DNA from: Chitinophagaceae bacterium
GTDB lineage: Bacteria; Bacteroidota; Bacteroidia; Chitinophagales; Chitinophagaceae
NCBI GenBank assembly: GCA_019638625.1
Contig: JAHBTK010000001.1
Coordinates: 1-64,000 of the forward strand
Reading direction: 5' to 3'
Length of the DNA: 64,000 bases
Positions 55,243 through 64,000 of this stretch are shown piece by piece (position 1 is the stretch's first letter; each line of letters starts with the position of its first letter). Position numbers and translations under genes: made by a program. A model generated the notes under the pieces. The model had not been told where the DNA came from, ran no database searches, and worked only from the letters and a program-made list of their open reading frames with translations.

Positions 55243-56352
55243 ATGAAAACGGGTAGATATCGTTTTAAAATACTGTCTGTTGATGGTGGTGGTATCAGGG
55301 GCATTATTCCCTGTACTATTCTTAAATATATAGAAGAAAAAACCGGCAACAATATTTCATCAATGTTCGATCTGATCGCCGGTACTTCCACAGGGGGGAT
55401 CATTGCACTGGGACTGACAAAACCCAAAGAGGATATTAATGTAAATGCTTATTCCGCTGCTGAAATGCTCCGGCTGTATGTCGATCATGGCAAAGACATA
55501 TTCTCCGCCCGCAGCAGGGACTGGGTAAGCAGGATAGGGGCTGTTACAAAAACCACCGCTACCCTGACGCAGCAGCCGTATAAGGTAGAAAAATTTGAAG
55601 AGCTGCTTTCCGGGCGGTTTGGCTCAATGCGGCTATCGGATTCACTTACCCATGTATTGGTAACAACTTATTCCCTGGAAAAAGAAAAGCCGTTCTATTT
55701 TTCTTCCAGGCTGGCAGAAAAAGACGACAATGAGAACTACGAGATAAAACAAATTGCAAGGTCTACATCCGCCGCGCCAACCTATTTTTCGCCCTCACTG
55801 ATCGACTACAATGAAGAGAAGGAACTTGCTATGGTGGATGGGGGTGTCTTCGCGAACAATCCATCCATACTCGCCTATAGCGAAGCAAAAGAATTGTGGA
55901 AAGAAAGGAACAAAACGATCACTGTTACGATTCCCGATGATGTTGATAAAACGCAGAAGAGTTTTGAGGCTGTGGTAACACCGGATGACCGGGACCTGCC
56001 TTTCTTTATGCTTTCAATAAGCTGCGGACATGCTCCGGCGAAAATTGATTTTTCAAAATCGGGAGACTGGCGCACGGCCCAATGGATCCAACCGCTGCTT
56101 TCCAACGTCTTTATGCAAAGTGTGGCTGAAAGTACACACTATACCATGCAGTACCTGATGCCTCCCTACGAGGATGCGACAGCAAGATATATCCGGCTGG
56201 ACGGAATGGATTTAAGTAAGGCGAACAGCGAAATGGATGATATTTCACCCGGAAATATCAAAGCTCTACAGGAGGTCGGCAACAACTTTATTAAGGAGAA
56301 TAAAGGTACGCTTGATAAAATATGTGAAATACTAACTTCTAAAGATGCCTGA
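55243..56352 (+). CDS. Patatin-like phospholipase
   Basis: A 369-residue cytoplasmic lipase without signal peptide. The patatin catalytic set is intact: oxyanion motif DGGGIRG (14-20), nucleophile elbow GTSTG (Ser49) and the dyad Asp199 in MVDGGVFANNPS. The middle SGRFGSMRLSDSLTHVLVTTYSLEKEKPFYF is typical of bacterial patatins, including CapV-type defence effectors that degrade membrane phospholipids. It is first in an operon with a caspase-like protein and two FHIPEP-like proteins. Its last eight bases overlap the caspase gene start, so the two are translationally coupled. An effector role is inferred from this company. Confidence 0.92.
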   Translation: MKTGRYRFKILSVDGGGIRGIIPCTILKYIEEKTGNNISSMFDLIAGTSTGGIIALGLTKPKEDINVNAYSAAEMLRLYVDHGKDIFSARSRDWVSRIGAVTKTTATLTQQPYKVEKFEELLSGRFGSMRLSDSLTHVLVTTYSLEKEKPFYFSSRLAEKDDNENYEIKQIARSTSAAPTYFSPSLIDYNEEKELAMVDGGVFANNPSILAYSEAKELWKERNKTITVTIPDDVDKTQKSFEAVVTPDDRDLPFFMLSISCGHAPAKIDFSKSGDWRTAQWIQPLLSNVFMQSVAESTHYTMQYLMPPYEDATARYIRLDGMDLSKANSEMDDISPGNIKALQEVGNNFIKENKGTLDKICEILTSKDA

Positions 56353-58879
56353 ACAAACGGAAACAGGAAGAAGATCTTTTGGACTCTTTGTCGGCGTCGG
56401 GCAGCGTGATGGTGATAGTGAGCATATGCAGATATCAGCCAGCGATGCCGAATACATGCATCTTGCTTTCCTGCATTATGGCAAACTGGATTCCGGGCAG
56501 CGGCTGCTGCGGAACGAAGCTACTCACAACAATATACTGGGGGAGCTTGACAATTTAGCCAGGGAAACGGATGATACCCCCGCGGACCTGGTCGTTATTT
56601 ACTTTTCCGGGCATGGGTATAAACTGAAAAATGAGTATTACCTCATCTGTCATGATACAGCCGGCAATAATATAGAGCGCTCTGCTATAAACGGCAATGT
56701 GTTTCTTCAGAAGTTGCAGGCGATCAGGTGTGAAAAAATGCTGGTATTGCTGGATTGCTGTCATGCCGGTGGGGTTGGTAACCCGGAGGATATCCCTTTT
56801 GATCCTTCTTCGTTTAGAAATAAGCCTAATCATGTTGTGCTTACCGCCTGTCACGGTTCGCAGGTGTCATATTTAAGCAACCCGGTGAGCATATTTACCT
56901 ACGCGTTGATTGAAGGTTTGGGCGGCTGGTATTTTCTGGAGGGGGACAGGTATGTGCAATTGTTTGATCTTGCCATGTATGTACGGGAGCGGGTGGTATG
57001 GTTGTCAGAAAATAATTTGCAGATAAGGCAATCCGGTATTCAAAAGCCACAATTATATGTATTGCCGGAAAGTAAGACGGAGAATTTTACAATTCTGCAG
57101 CATCACAGAGGAAAACCCCTGAAAAAATTTTTCAAGGTGGAGCTGGAGACAGTCAAAGATACCGGGGGTAAAATGTTGAATGTGGAGGAAGGAGTGATAA
57201 ACGATCATGGCTTCAGGGAACAGTTCAGGTGGATAAAACTGGAAAATAATATAACCCAGTTCGGGCATACCAATACTGCTTTCCAGAATGCGCCGGGCGG
57301 CAGCCAGATAATTTACCAGACTTTCAACTATGGAACTCATCTGCCCGCAGCCGCTCAAACAGGTACTATAAGAGGTGAGGAGCCAAAAGCCGGCCGGGAT
57401 AAAGAAACCAGGAAAAGGGAGTTTCCCAAAAAACATGCTGATAAATGCACCGCCAGCAAAAAGCCGCGGCCGTTTTTTATAACATTTAACGGCAACCAGG
57501 ATATTAAGCTTAATTATGTCGAGTGGAATGAAATGAGAGAACTGACTGCCGATGAAAGTATCAACGACCTGTTGTGCAGCAATACGATCAACTATTGTTA
57601 TGAAACGGTAAGGGGAAGCGGGGAAAACCTGCGGACAGATACAAGGAAAAACCTGTCTACACTTATAGGCAGCTACCTGTTCAAAATACTGCTTAAAAAT
57701 AAGGAAGGAGACGCGCTGATCCATTCTTTTGAAGAAAACGAGAAAAGAGAAAAAAATGAAAAAGAAGATATACAACTGGTCCTGAACTTTAAGGATAATA
57801 AGGAAGCCGATAAACTCTCCTATTGGCCCTGGGAGTATTTATATTATTCAAATGAAGTAAAAAAGTGGAATGACTATTTCCTGCTTTCGAAGATAAAGAT
57901 CAACCGCCTGTATAAAGAACCCGGGCAAACCGATGGTAATAACAGGACCGCCGGGAAATTAAAGGTGCTGGTTTTCTTTGCGCCTTTAAAAGATTATCAG
58001 GACAGGCATATCACCGATATTAAAAACTTATTTGAAGATATTTCGGATGAATATGGAGATATAAAGGACATCGAAACCAATAATATAAAAGAGACAGGAA
58101 ATTTTGAATACAGGATTCTTCATTCCCCCAAGCATGCTGAAAAAGGTGACCTGCAGGTTAGTTATATCAATTTTTTCCGGACAATTGATGAGTTTAAGCC
58201 CAACGTAATTCATTTTGTAGGAGAGTCACAGTCGGATGACCAGGAACAAAAACTCTTTTTTAAAAAAAGAGAAGCAAACCGGGATGTGCCCGAAAGCATA
58301 GCGCTTGCAGACGAGTTTTATCCATTTATCAACAGGTATTTTGATGCAAACCCCAACCTGAAGCTTTTTATTTTTCAGAGCTGGAGCAATGAAGCAGACA
58401 ATGCCTATAAAACTTTCAAAAGAATTGCTGACCAGTTGCTTGAGATGGGTGTACCTGTTGTAATGTCCATTCCCTCCGCTTTCCATAAAGAAGGGACAGA
58501 TTGTTTTAAAGAATACCTGGAACCGATAAGGGAGTTTTATGAAATGCTTGCGGAAGAATGTGTAGCAGGCACCGCCATATTTGAGTTCAGAAAAAAGCTG
58601 ATAGATGCCAGGAAAGGTTATCCCATCGTTTATTTGAATAATGTTAACAGCGATAATTTCAGTTTCCTGGCTCCTGACCCTTCTGGAAAACTAAAAGAAC
58701 TGCATAGAACACAAAGCCCGAAAGATGCTTCCTCTGATCTTTCCCGGTCGGCAGGCAGAGTGGGTACCGGTAGTTTCGACGATATAATTTCAGCTCCCCG
58801 GATCCCGGATACTAATATCCAGCCCGCCGGTAGCCAGGGCAATCAGTTGGATGTCCGGTCTAAACGAAATACGCAATGA
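56345..58879 (+). CDS. Caspase-like protease fused to an inactive CHAT-like domain
   Basis: An 844-residue soluble protein. Residues 1-240 are a peptidase C14 (caspase) domain with His90 in FSGHGY and Cys139 in LLDCCHAGG, so it is probably active. Residues about 240-370 hold a beta-rich piece (NITQFGHTNTAFQN) and a basic linker. Residues about 430-770 follow the CHAT plan: YWPWEYLYYS, a strand KLKVLVFFAPL, VIHFVGES in place of the His motif, LFIFQSWS where the Cys motif (NACESG) should be, then MGVPVVMSIPSAF. The CHAT Cys is gone, so this half is likely regulatory. The last 70 residues are disordered. It overlaps the patatin gene by eight bases and precedes the TPR gene by three. Confidence 0.85.
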   Translation: MPEQTETGRRSFGLFVGVGQRDGDSEHMQISASDAEYMHLAFLHYGKLDSGQRLLRNEATHNNILGELDNLARETDDTPADLVVIYFSGHGYKLKNEYYLICHDTAGNNIERSAINGNVFLQKLQAIRCEKMLVLLDCCHAGGVGNPEDIPFDPSSFRNKPNHVVLTACHGSQVSYLSNPVSIFTYALIEGLGGWYFLEGDRYVQLFDLAMYVRERVVWLSENNLQIRQSGIQKPQLYVLPESKTENFTILQHHRGKPLKKFFKVELETVKDTGGKMLNVEEGVINDHGFREQFRWIKLENNITQFGHTNTAFQNAPGGSQIIYQTFNYGTHLPAAAQTGTIRGEEPKAGRDKETRKREFPKKHADKCTASKKPRPFFITFNGNQDIKLNYVEWNEMRELTADESINDLLCSNTINYCYETVRGSGENLRTDTRKNLSTLIGSYLFKILLKNKEGDALIHSFEENEKREKNEKEDIQLVLNFKDNKEADKLSYWPWEYLYYSNEVKKWNDYFLLSKIKINRLYKEPGQTDGNNRTAGKLKVLVFFAPLKDYQDRHITDIKNLFEDISDEYGDIKDIETNNIKETGNFEYRILHSPKHAEKGDLQVSYINFFRTIDEFKPNVIHFVGESQSDDQEQKLFFKKREANRDVPESIALADEFYPFINRYFDANPNLKLFIFQSWSNEADNAYKTFKRIADQLLEMGVPVVMSIPSAFHKEGTDCFKEYLEPIREFYEMLAEECVAGTAIFEFRKKLIDARKGYPIVYLNNVNSDNFSFLAPDPSGKLKELHRTQSPKDASSDLSRSAGRVGTGSFDDIISAPRIPDTNIQPAGSQGNQLDVRSKRNTQ

Positions 58880-58882
58880 TAT

Positions 58883-61800
58883 ATGAATGATATATTTCCA
58901 TATACAGTTGCAAAGTCTGCCAGACAACTTTATTTCGAGTTGGGGTTATTGTTTACGCAAAGGTCTAAGCCGGAAAAGGCCATCGAATATTTTAAAACAT
59001 CTCTTTCCGAGCAGGAAGCCATACCCTCAGATACTGAAATAAAGCTGGCGCTTGGAAAAGCATTTCTACAAATCAATGATAACCCTGAGGCGGTAAAGAT
59101 ATTTTTGAGTGCTGCGGTTGAATCGCCGGGATACTTCCATTATATAATTGAAAAAGCGGGAGATTACCTGAATGAGCAGGTAGTAGCCCGGTTGTCAGAA
59201 TGGATAGAAGGCGCCTGGAAGGACGAGATTAAAAAATTGACATTGGATGATAAGATGTCCAACGCTTTGCAGGGTTTTTGGGCGGCGTATTATTTTTCTT
59301 CGGGCAACTACGGGAAGTCAAAGGAAATTTATTCCGCCCTGTTGGATCTCAATCCATCCGATAGCCGGTATTTAAAAGGGATAGGGAAAATATATTTAAA
59401 ACAAAAAGATTATCAGCAATCCGGGAGCTACCTGTATAAGGCCAGGGAAATTGCCGCCGCAAATGGCATTCCCCACAGTGATATTTCTTTTGATCTTATA
59501 AATGTTCTTTTAGAGGCAGCCGAATATGAAAGCGCTCTTAATGAAATTGAGGATCTCACTGCCTCCGGAGAGAAACCTGACGGGCTGCAATACCTGGAAT
59601 TAAAAGCATTGTACGGATTGAAAAGATACGCGGAGGTAAATGCCCTGCTGAACGAGTTGATGCTGAACCGCGCCAATGCAGAAAGCATTGAATATATTAT
59701 TTTCAGGATTAAAAATTGCATTGCGTTACACGAGTACGAACGTACCGCATCCCTGATTGAGGATGCTTTTAAGATGTATCCTGTTAACAACCGGTTTTTA
59801 TTTTTAAAGGTCCAGACTTTAATTGAGGGGCAGATAAACCTTGAAGAAGGACTAAAGCTGTTTTCAGAGGAAAGATACGGTTGCCGGCGTTTGCTGGGAG
59901 ATGAAAGGATAGAACATATCCTCCACTTAATACTATCCGAAAGACCGGATGATGGCAATGCATATTTTTTTGCCGCATTTATCGGTAATGCAATGGACTA
60001 TGATGCCGACCTGCTGAATACCTGGCTGGAAAAAGCGGAAACGCTTGGACTGAAAAATAACAAAACCTATCCTCTGACGGCGCTCTATATGTTATGGGCG
60101 GAAATTGCTGAGAAGAAGGGTGAGCAGCAGCTTGCAGGAAAAAATTATTTTAAAGTTGCCCGCAACTACTACGACCTGGCCAACTATGATAAAGCGCTCA
60201 TTTTTTTTAATAAATCCATAGAATGTGCTCATGCATTAACCCATGCCAATTTTTATGCTGCGGATATTCTTTTCCTGAAAAGTTATATGCCGCTTCCACC
60301 CTATATCGATGAAAAGCTTTTAGACCAGGCATATGAAATGTGGAACAAATGGGGAGATACCCTACCCCGGGTAAGGGACGAAGCCTGGCACTATATTGTG
60401 ATCGCGAGAATATATGAAGCCTGGTATAAACTCAGGAGCCTGCAGGCACATTATGCCTATTGGGAGGCCCTGCTGTATGCAGAACGGGCGGCTGCGCATA
60501 CTCAGGCGGACTATTCCGTGCTGACCTACCTGGGGAGATTTTACCGCAACCTCGACCTGGAAGCAAACAGCCTGGCGGCATTTGAAGCGGCTTCAAAGCT
60601 CAATTCGACATTTGATTTTTTAGTGGAAGAAAAAGCGATCCTTTATTTAAATACCGGTAAGTTCCGGGATGCTGAAACCTGCCTGAAGTACATGGAAGAA
60701 AGGTCTTTACCATACCCCGAAACCTGGAAAGCCTTTATCTTATACCATGAAAATAACTATGAAGAAGCGATCGGACTGCTGGAGAAGTATGTAGAAGGGG
60801 ATCAGACAGACATTTTTGCATATGATCTGCTCATGCATATATGTTGGCGGGCAAAAAAAATGGGAGAAGCGAAAAAATTCGCGGAAGACGCTATCGTTCT
60901 GGGTAGCAAATTCAATTACCTGAAAGAAGACCTGACGTTTTCCTGGGCTTATTTTGTTTCAGGAAATGCCCGGAAGGCAATATCGATCCTGGAGGATGCC
61001 CGGTCTGCCGGAGCCGTTTCTAATAACATACCTGTTAGCCTGGTCTTATTTTACCTGTTTGATGGACAGGTGGAAAAAGCGACTGAAAATTTTGACTATG
61101 TAACGAGTTGGATATGCAATAGCAGGCTGTTGAAAGAATTGTATTCAGACCTTGTTTGCCTGGAGGGTTTGCTGGCCCGGGAAAATGAACGCACTCACAA
61201 AGACGCGACTACAACAAACAAACCAATCGCGGGTTGGCTGAATGAACTGGATGCAAAACTGGAACACTTAAAGACAGCCCCTGTTTCTCCCGGGGAAGAG
61301 TTGGACAATAAGTTGGAAGAATCAAAATTCTCCGAGGGGTCCGTTCCATGGATCGCGTTACAGGCAGGAAAGGCCCGGGTGTACAGGGAGAACAAACAAT
61401 ATACTGCAGCGCGTAAGTTGTACGGGCGCCTGCTTGAATACAGCAACGCGTTTCCTGAGGCCGGGCTTGCTACCGGTCAAATAGAAACAGAGGTACTGCT
61501 GGCGTCATCCACCGGAATAAAAAATGCCGAATATTACCAGGTGATCCAACTGCTGCAAGGCTTTGACTTTAATAATGGTGCAGCAATAAACAAAAAAGGA
61601 TTTTACCTGTCACTGGCTTTTTATGCCATTGATAAGCATAAAGAGAGTATATCGAACATTGATAGTGTTTTTTCCCGGGTTGGTACTGAGGATGAATGGT
61701 GGAAATGGCTTCGTGAGGAAATTGCGGGTGATTCTTATAACCCGGATTTCGTATTCAACTTTGTACAATTTCTCTATCGGAACTGTCCGGCACTGCAAAT

Positions 61801-62881
61801 TGACAGCAGAAACCTGTCAGGTGTTTTTATCGAAAACGTTTTACAACCTCTTGCCAATTATGCACGGGGAACATTCGCTGTCACATTGCCGATAGTGGTT
61901 GAAATAAGTAATAATCTTTCAACCGGCGCCGATGGACAGGACTGGTATGTGATAAAGGAACTGGTACCACAGTTAAGAGAAGATATCCTGACACGATACG
62001 GGGTCCGGCTACCGGGTATACGATTCAGGTTGACAGACCCTGACCTGCCGACAGATAATTTTATTATCTCGCTGGAGGAAGTGCCTTTAAAAATGGACCG
62101 CACATATTCTGACAAACTGCTTATTTACCGGGAAAAGGAACAACTTACCATACCCGGCATAGAAGCGGAGGAAGCTGTTCATCCCTTGACCGGGAAAAAA
62201 ATAAGTTGGGTATCCGGACAGTTTGAGCACCTGCTTCGCGAAGCAGATATCTCTTTTGAAGAAAAGCCTTTTGTGTACATTATTGATAGCCTGCATTCGT
62301 TGCTGTTACGGAACCTCGATATCTTTATAGATACCGGGTTTTGTATTGATTACATAACCGGATTATCGGCGGCCAACAAGGAGAATAAGGAACCTGGTAT
62401 AGAGGGGAGGGCAGCGAAGATAAGTGAATCCCCTCCGTTGCTTACGCTGTTCTGCCAGACACTTAAGGACCTTGTAAAGGAGCGGGTTTCCATAGCGGAC
62501 AAAAGGGTCGTTACAGCCCTTTTCCTGGATGCATTGGAGGAATACAAGGAAGTCAGCGAGATCGTCACCTGTATGAGACGGAACATGAAGCATACGCTGC
62601 CTGTTAATCAATACCCCGTTGAAAAGATGCAGTTATCCCTGGCTACAGAAGAAAAAATACGTGCGAATTTATTCGCGGAAGCAGGTAAAATTTTTCTGGC
62701 AATGTTGCCGGAGGATTGCCAGGATGTGCTCAGAGAAATCAGGGATGCAGTCGGGAGAAATCCTTTGCTCAATACGAAAGCCCTGATGATAAATGATCCG
62801 GGACTGAGGATATATGTAAGAAAGCTGACGGATATGGAGTTCCCGGACCTGATAGTCGCTTCCGGAGAGGAACTTATCTGA
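58883..62881 (+). CDS. Large TPR protein with C-terminal FHIPEP-like domain
   Basis: A 1332-residue soluble protein starting three bases after the caspase gene. Residues 1-900 are helical repeats of TPR type (QLYFELGLLFTQRSKPEKAI, YLKGIGKIYLKQKDYQQSG, SVLTYLGRFYRNLDLEANSL). From about 990 the sequence follows the cytoplasmic end of FHIPEP proteins (FlhA/SctV): VIKELVPQLREDILTRYGV, LPGIRFRLTDPDLP, then the conserved late helix LKDLVKERVSIADKRVV, like the LLRERVPIRDLRTI segment of FlhA. The membrane half of FlhA is missing, so this is not an export gate. Residues 977-1332 could be a scaffold or sensor platform for the effectors. Domain assignment is by eye. Confidence 0.72.
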   Translation: MNDIFPYTVAKSARQLYFELGLLFTQRSKPEKAIEYFKTSLSEQEAIPSDTEIKLALGKAFLQINDNPEAVKIFLSAAVESPGYFHYIIEKAGDYLNEQVVARLSEWIEGAWKDEIKKLTLDDKMSNALQGFWAAYYFSSGNYGKSKEIYSALLDLNPSDSRYLKGIGKIYLKQKDYQQSGSYLYKAREIAAANGIPHSDISFDLINVLLEAAEYESALNEIEDLTASGEKPDGLQYLELKALYGLKRYAEVNALLNELMLNRANAESIEYIIFRIKNCIALHEYERTASLIEDAFKMYPVNNRFLFLKVQTLIEGQINLEEGLKLFSEERYGCRRLLGDERIEHILHLILSERPDDGNAYFFAAFIGNAMDYDADLLNTWLEKAETLGLKNNKTYPLTALYMLWAEIAEKKGEQQLAGKNYFKVARNYYDLANYDKALIFFNKSIECAHALTHANFYAADILFLKSYMPLPPYIDEKLLDQAYEMWNKWGDTLPRVRDEAWHYIVIARIYEAWYKLRSLQAHYAYWEALLYAERAAAHTQADYSVLTYLGRFYRNLDLEANSLAAFEAASKLNSTFDFLVEEKAILYLNTGKFRDAETCLKYMEERSLPYPETWKAFILYHENNYEEAIGLLEKYVEGDQTDIFAYDLLMHICWRAKKMGEAKKFAEDAIVLGSKFNYLKEDLTFSWAYFVSGNARKAISILEDARSAGAVSNNIPVSLVLFYLFDGQVEKATENFDYVTSWICNSRLLKELYSDLVCLEGLLARENERTHKDATTTNKPIAGWLNELDAKLEHLKTAPVSPGEELDNKLEESKFSEGSVPWIALQAGKARVYRENKQYTAARKLYGRLLEYSNAFPEAGLATGQIETEVLLASSTGIKNAEYYQVIQLLQGFDFNNGAAINKKGFYLSLAFYAIDKHKESISNIDSVFSRVGTEDEWWKWLREEIAGDSYNPDFVFNFVQFLYRNCPALQIDSRNLSGVFIENVLQPLANYARGTFAVTLPIVVEISNNLSTGADGQDWYVIKELVPQLREDILTRYGVRLPGIRFRLTDPDLPTDNFIISLEEVPLKMDRTYSDKLLIYREKEQLTIPGIEAEEAVHPLTGKKISWVSGQFEHLLREADISFEEKPFVYIIDSLHSLLLRNLDIFIDTGFCIDYITGLSAANKENKEPGIEGRAAKISESPPLLTLFCQTLKDLVKERVSIADKRVVTALFLDALEEYKEVSEIVTCMRRNMKHTLPVNQYPVEKMQLSLATEEKIRANLFAEAGKIFLAMLPEDCQDVLREIRDAVGRNPLLNTKALMINDPGLRIYVRKLTDMEFPDLIVASGEELI

Positions 62882-62899
62882 AATTGAAAAGACCACTCA

Positions 62900-64000
62900 A
62901 TGCAAGCAGTGATAAAAATAGAAACGAATTTGTTATATGCAGGGATGCAAATAGAGGCTGCTGTTATCGAAAAGGCCGTTTCGGATATAACCGGTGTGTT
63001 AGGTATTCATGCCGGCATTGAATTATCGGTTGATAATGCGGGAGATGATCTTCTTAAAATAAATGGCACTCTATGCCTGTACCCGGATACACTATACCGG
63101 GAAATAAAGGAAAGACCGGGTAACAGGGAGGAGGAGACAACTGCTGTACAGGTTGAATTTGTAAGCCGGATCATTTGGTTGCAACCACAGGTGTTGTTTC
63201 CCGCCACGTTGCTGGCGGAATACATGCCGGCAAAGGCGCATGATGATGTTGACAGCACCGGAGCGACTGCATCATTACGGGAGATCATCGATGAGATGTT
63301 ATCGCTGGGGATCCCTGTCGGCGACCACTTGTTGATAAAGGAAAAGGTGGAGCAATATCGGGCGCAGGCGCCGGTAGATTATAACGGGTTGAGGGAAGAC
63401 CTGATTGAATCGTTATCTGTTTTTGAGATTGGTTTGTACATAAGTGAAAGTTATTTTCACAAGGTTTTTACAGCCCCCTCGGACCGGAATATGTTTACAC
63501 TGGTAAGGGATGCTTTATTTTATGAGACGGGCATACAATATCCGGACTTTAAGATCAGGTTTGAAAATACATTGCCGGATGCCTGTTTTTATTTCACGGT
63601 GAACAGTTACCGGTCGCTTCTATACAGGGGCTTGCCTCCGGATAAGATACTGGTAAACGATACAACCGACAGGTTACAGTTATATGGAATAAACAATAGC
63701 ATTCCGGCTATTAATCCGGCCAGCGGACTTCGTCATTCTATTGTGAACGGAAGTGAAGAGCATACGGCGAAAAGCAATGGATTTACTACCTGGAATATGT
63801 TGGGTTATTTTAGCCTTTGTCTGACCGGTTTTTTAAGAACACAGGGGTACAGATGTGTTGGACGAACCCTGGTATCGGATTACCTGAATCGGTTAGAGTA
63901 TGAATTTCCGGCTATTATTGAATTAATAAGAAAACAAAACCTGGAAAATATTCTAATCAGGACACTCCGCTTGCTGGCCAGGGAACAAATATCCATCCGG
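62900..64000 (+). CDS. FHIPEP-like protein (partial, runs off the window)
   Basis: ATG at 62900 opens a frame that stays open for all 367 codons to the last base, 19 bases after the TPR-FHIPEP gene. Residues about 165-367 follow the FHIPEP cytoplasmic fold: ETGIQYPDFKIRFENTLPD, a strand set with FYFTVNSYRSLLYRG, FLRTQGYRCVGRTLVSDYL, then IRTLRLLAREQISIR, which matches the FlhA LLRExVPIRDL region. The first 165 residues contain a beta-rich part and helical DNGLREDLIESL-type segments. No membrane helices appear. It looks like a sister of the FHIPEP part of the preceding gene, so the two may form a complex. The C-terminal remainder and any further genes lie outside. Confidence 0.7.
   Translation, partial: MQAVIKIETNLLYAGMQIEAAVIEKAVSDITGVLGIHAGIELSVDNAGDDLLKINGTLCLYPDTLYREIKERPGNREEETTAVQVEFVSRIIWLQPQVLFPATLLAEYMPAKAHDDVDSTGATASLREIIDEMLSLGIPVGDHLLIKEKVEQYRAQAPVDYNGLREDLIESLSVFEIGLYISESYFHKVFTAPSDRNMFTLVRDALFYETGIQYPDFKIRFENTLPDACFYFTVNSYRSLLYRGLPPDKILVNDTTDRLQLYGINNSIPAINPASGLRHSIVNGSEEHTAKSNGFTTWNMLGYFSLCLTGFLRTQGYRCVGRTLVSDYLNRLEYEFPAIIELIRKQNLENILIRTLRLLAREQISIR

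Noticed and set aside
55243..56352. Patatin gene as part of a CBASS system
   Set aside because: No cyclic-nucleotide synthase (CD-NTase) or CBASS ancillary gene is present upstream or downstream within the window.
58883..64000. Type III secretion or flagellar gene cluster
   Set aside because: The FHIPEP-like proteins lack membrane helices and no other secretion components are encoded nearby.

Overview
The window looks like a chromosomal segment of a member of the Bacteroidota, most probably a Chitinophagaceae-type soil bacterium. The evidence is a type IX secretion (T9SS) PorV-like protein with a T9SS sorting-domain protein, an Oar-like TonB-dependent receptor, DUF6443-type RHS proteins, sigma factors paired with membrane proteins, and TAnnTTTG-type promoter boxes. 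No phage, plasmid or complete insertion sequence is visible. The taxonomic call is inference from gene content.

Region by region. 1-290 holds the end of a ribosomal operon (5S rRNA and its terminator). 291-1070 has no intact gene but carries a long inverted-repeat element and a decayed rhs fragment. After a small XRE regulator (1071-1421), 1445-12519 is a minus-strand polymorphic-toxin locus: two large RHS proteins, a thioredoxin-fold protein between them, a small putative immunity gene, a displaced rhs toxin tip and a DUF1493 immunity-like gene. 12627-17090 (minus) holds a coiled-coil outer-membrane-type gene and a DUF3592 gene, both broken by one-base frameshifts, and a PQQ/haem dehydrogenase. 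17317-23705 (plus) has two tandem GH28-like beta-helix proteins, an OmpA-like protein and a cupredoxin/propeller lipoprotein. 23827-31011 (minus) has a radical SAM protein, an acyl-CoA carboxylase beta subunit, a Dabb lipoprotein and a TonB-dependent receptor.

31359-42293 (plus) is a compact unit: ECF sigma factor, membrane anti-sigma-like TPR protein, exported CHAT protease, PorV-like T9SS protein and a 1740-residue T9SS cargo built on seven repeats with an exact 399-bp period. 42442-48690 holds penicillin-binding protein 1C, an exported peptide-deformylase-like protein that has lost its metal-binding Cys, a metallophosphoesterase, and an operon of alpha/beta hydrolase, sigma factor and membrane protein. 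49041-55040 is a three-gene PVC-type cytochrome module (DUF1549/DUF1553, DUF1501, DUF2231-cytochrome-LRR).

The most striking segment is 55243-64000 (plus, running off the window): a tightly coupled patatin phospholipase, a caspase fused to a catalytically dead CHAT-like domain, a 1332-residue TPR protein ending in what looks like the cytoplasmic domain of FHIPEP (FlhA/SctV) proteins, and a second FHIPEP-like protein. There is no type III secretion gene nearby. The set resembles a conflict or abortive-infection cassette with lipase and protease effectors and a large TPR scaffold or sensor. That role is inference; the domain calls rest on motifs read by eye.
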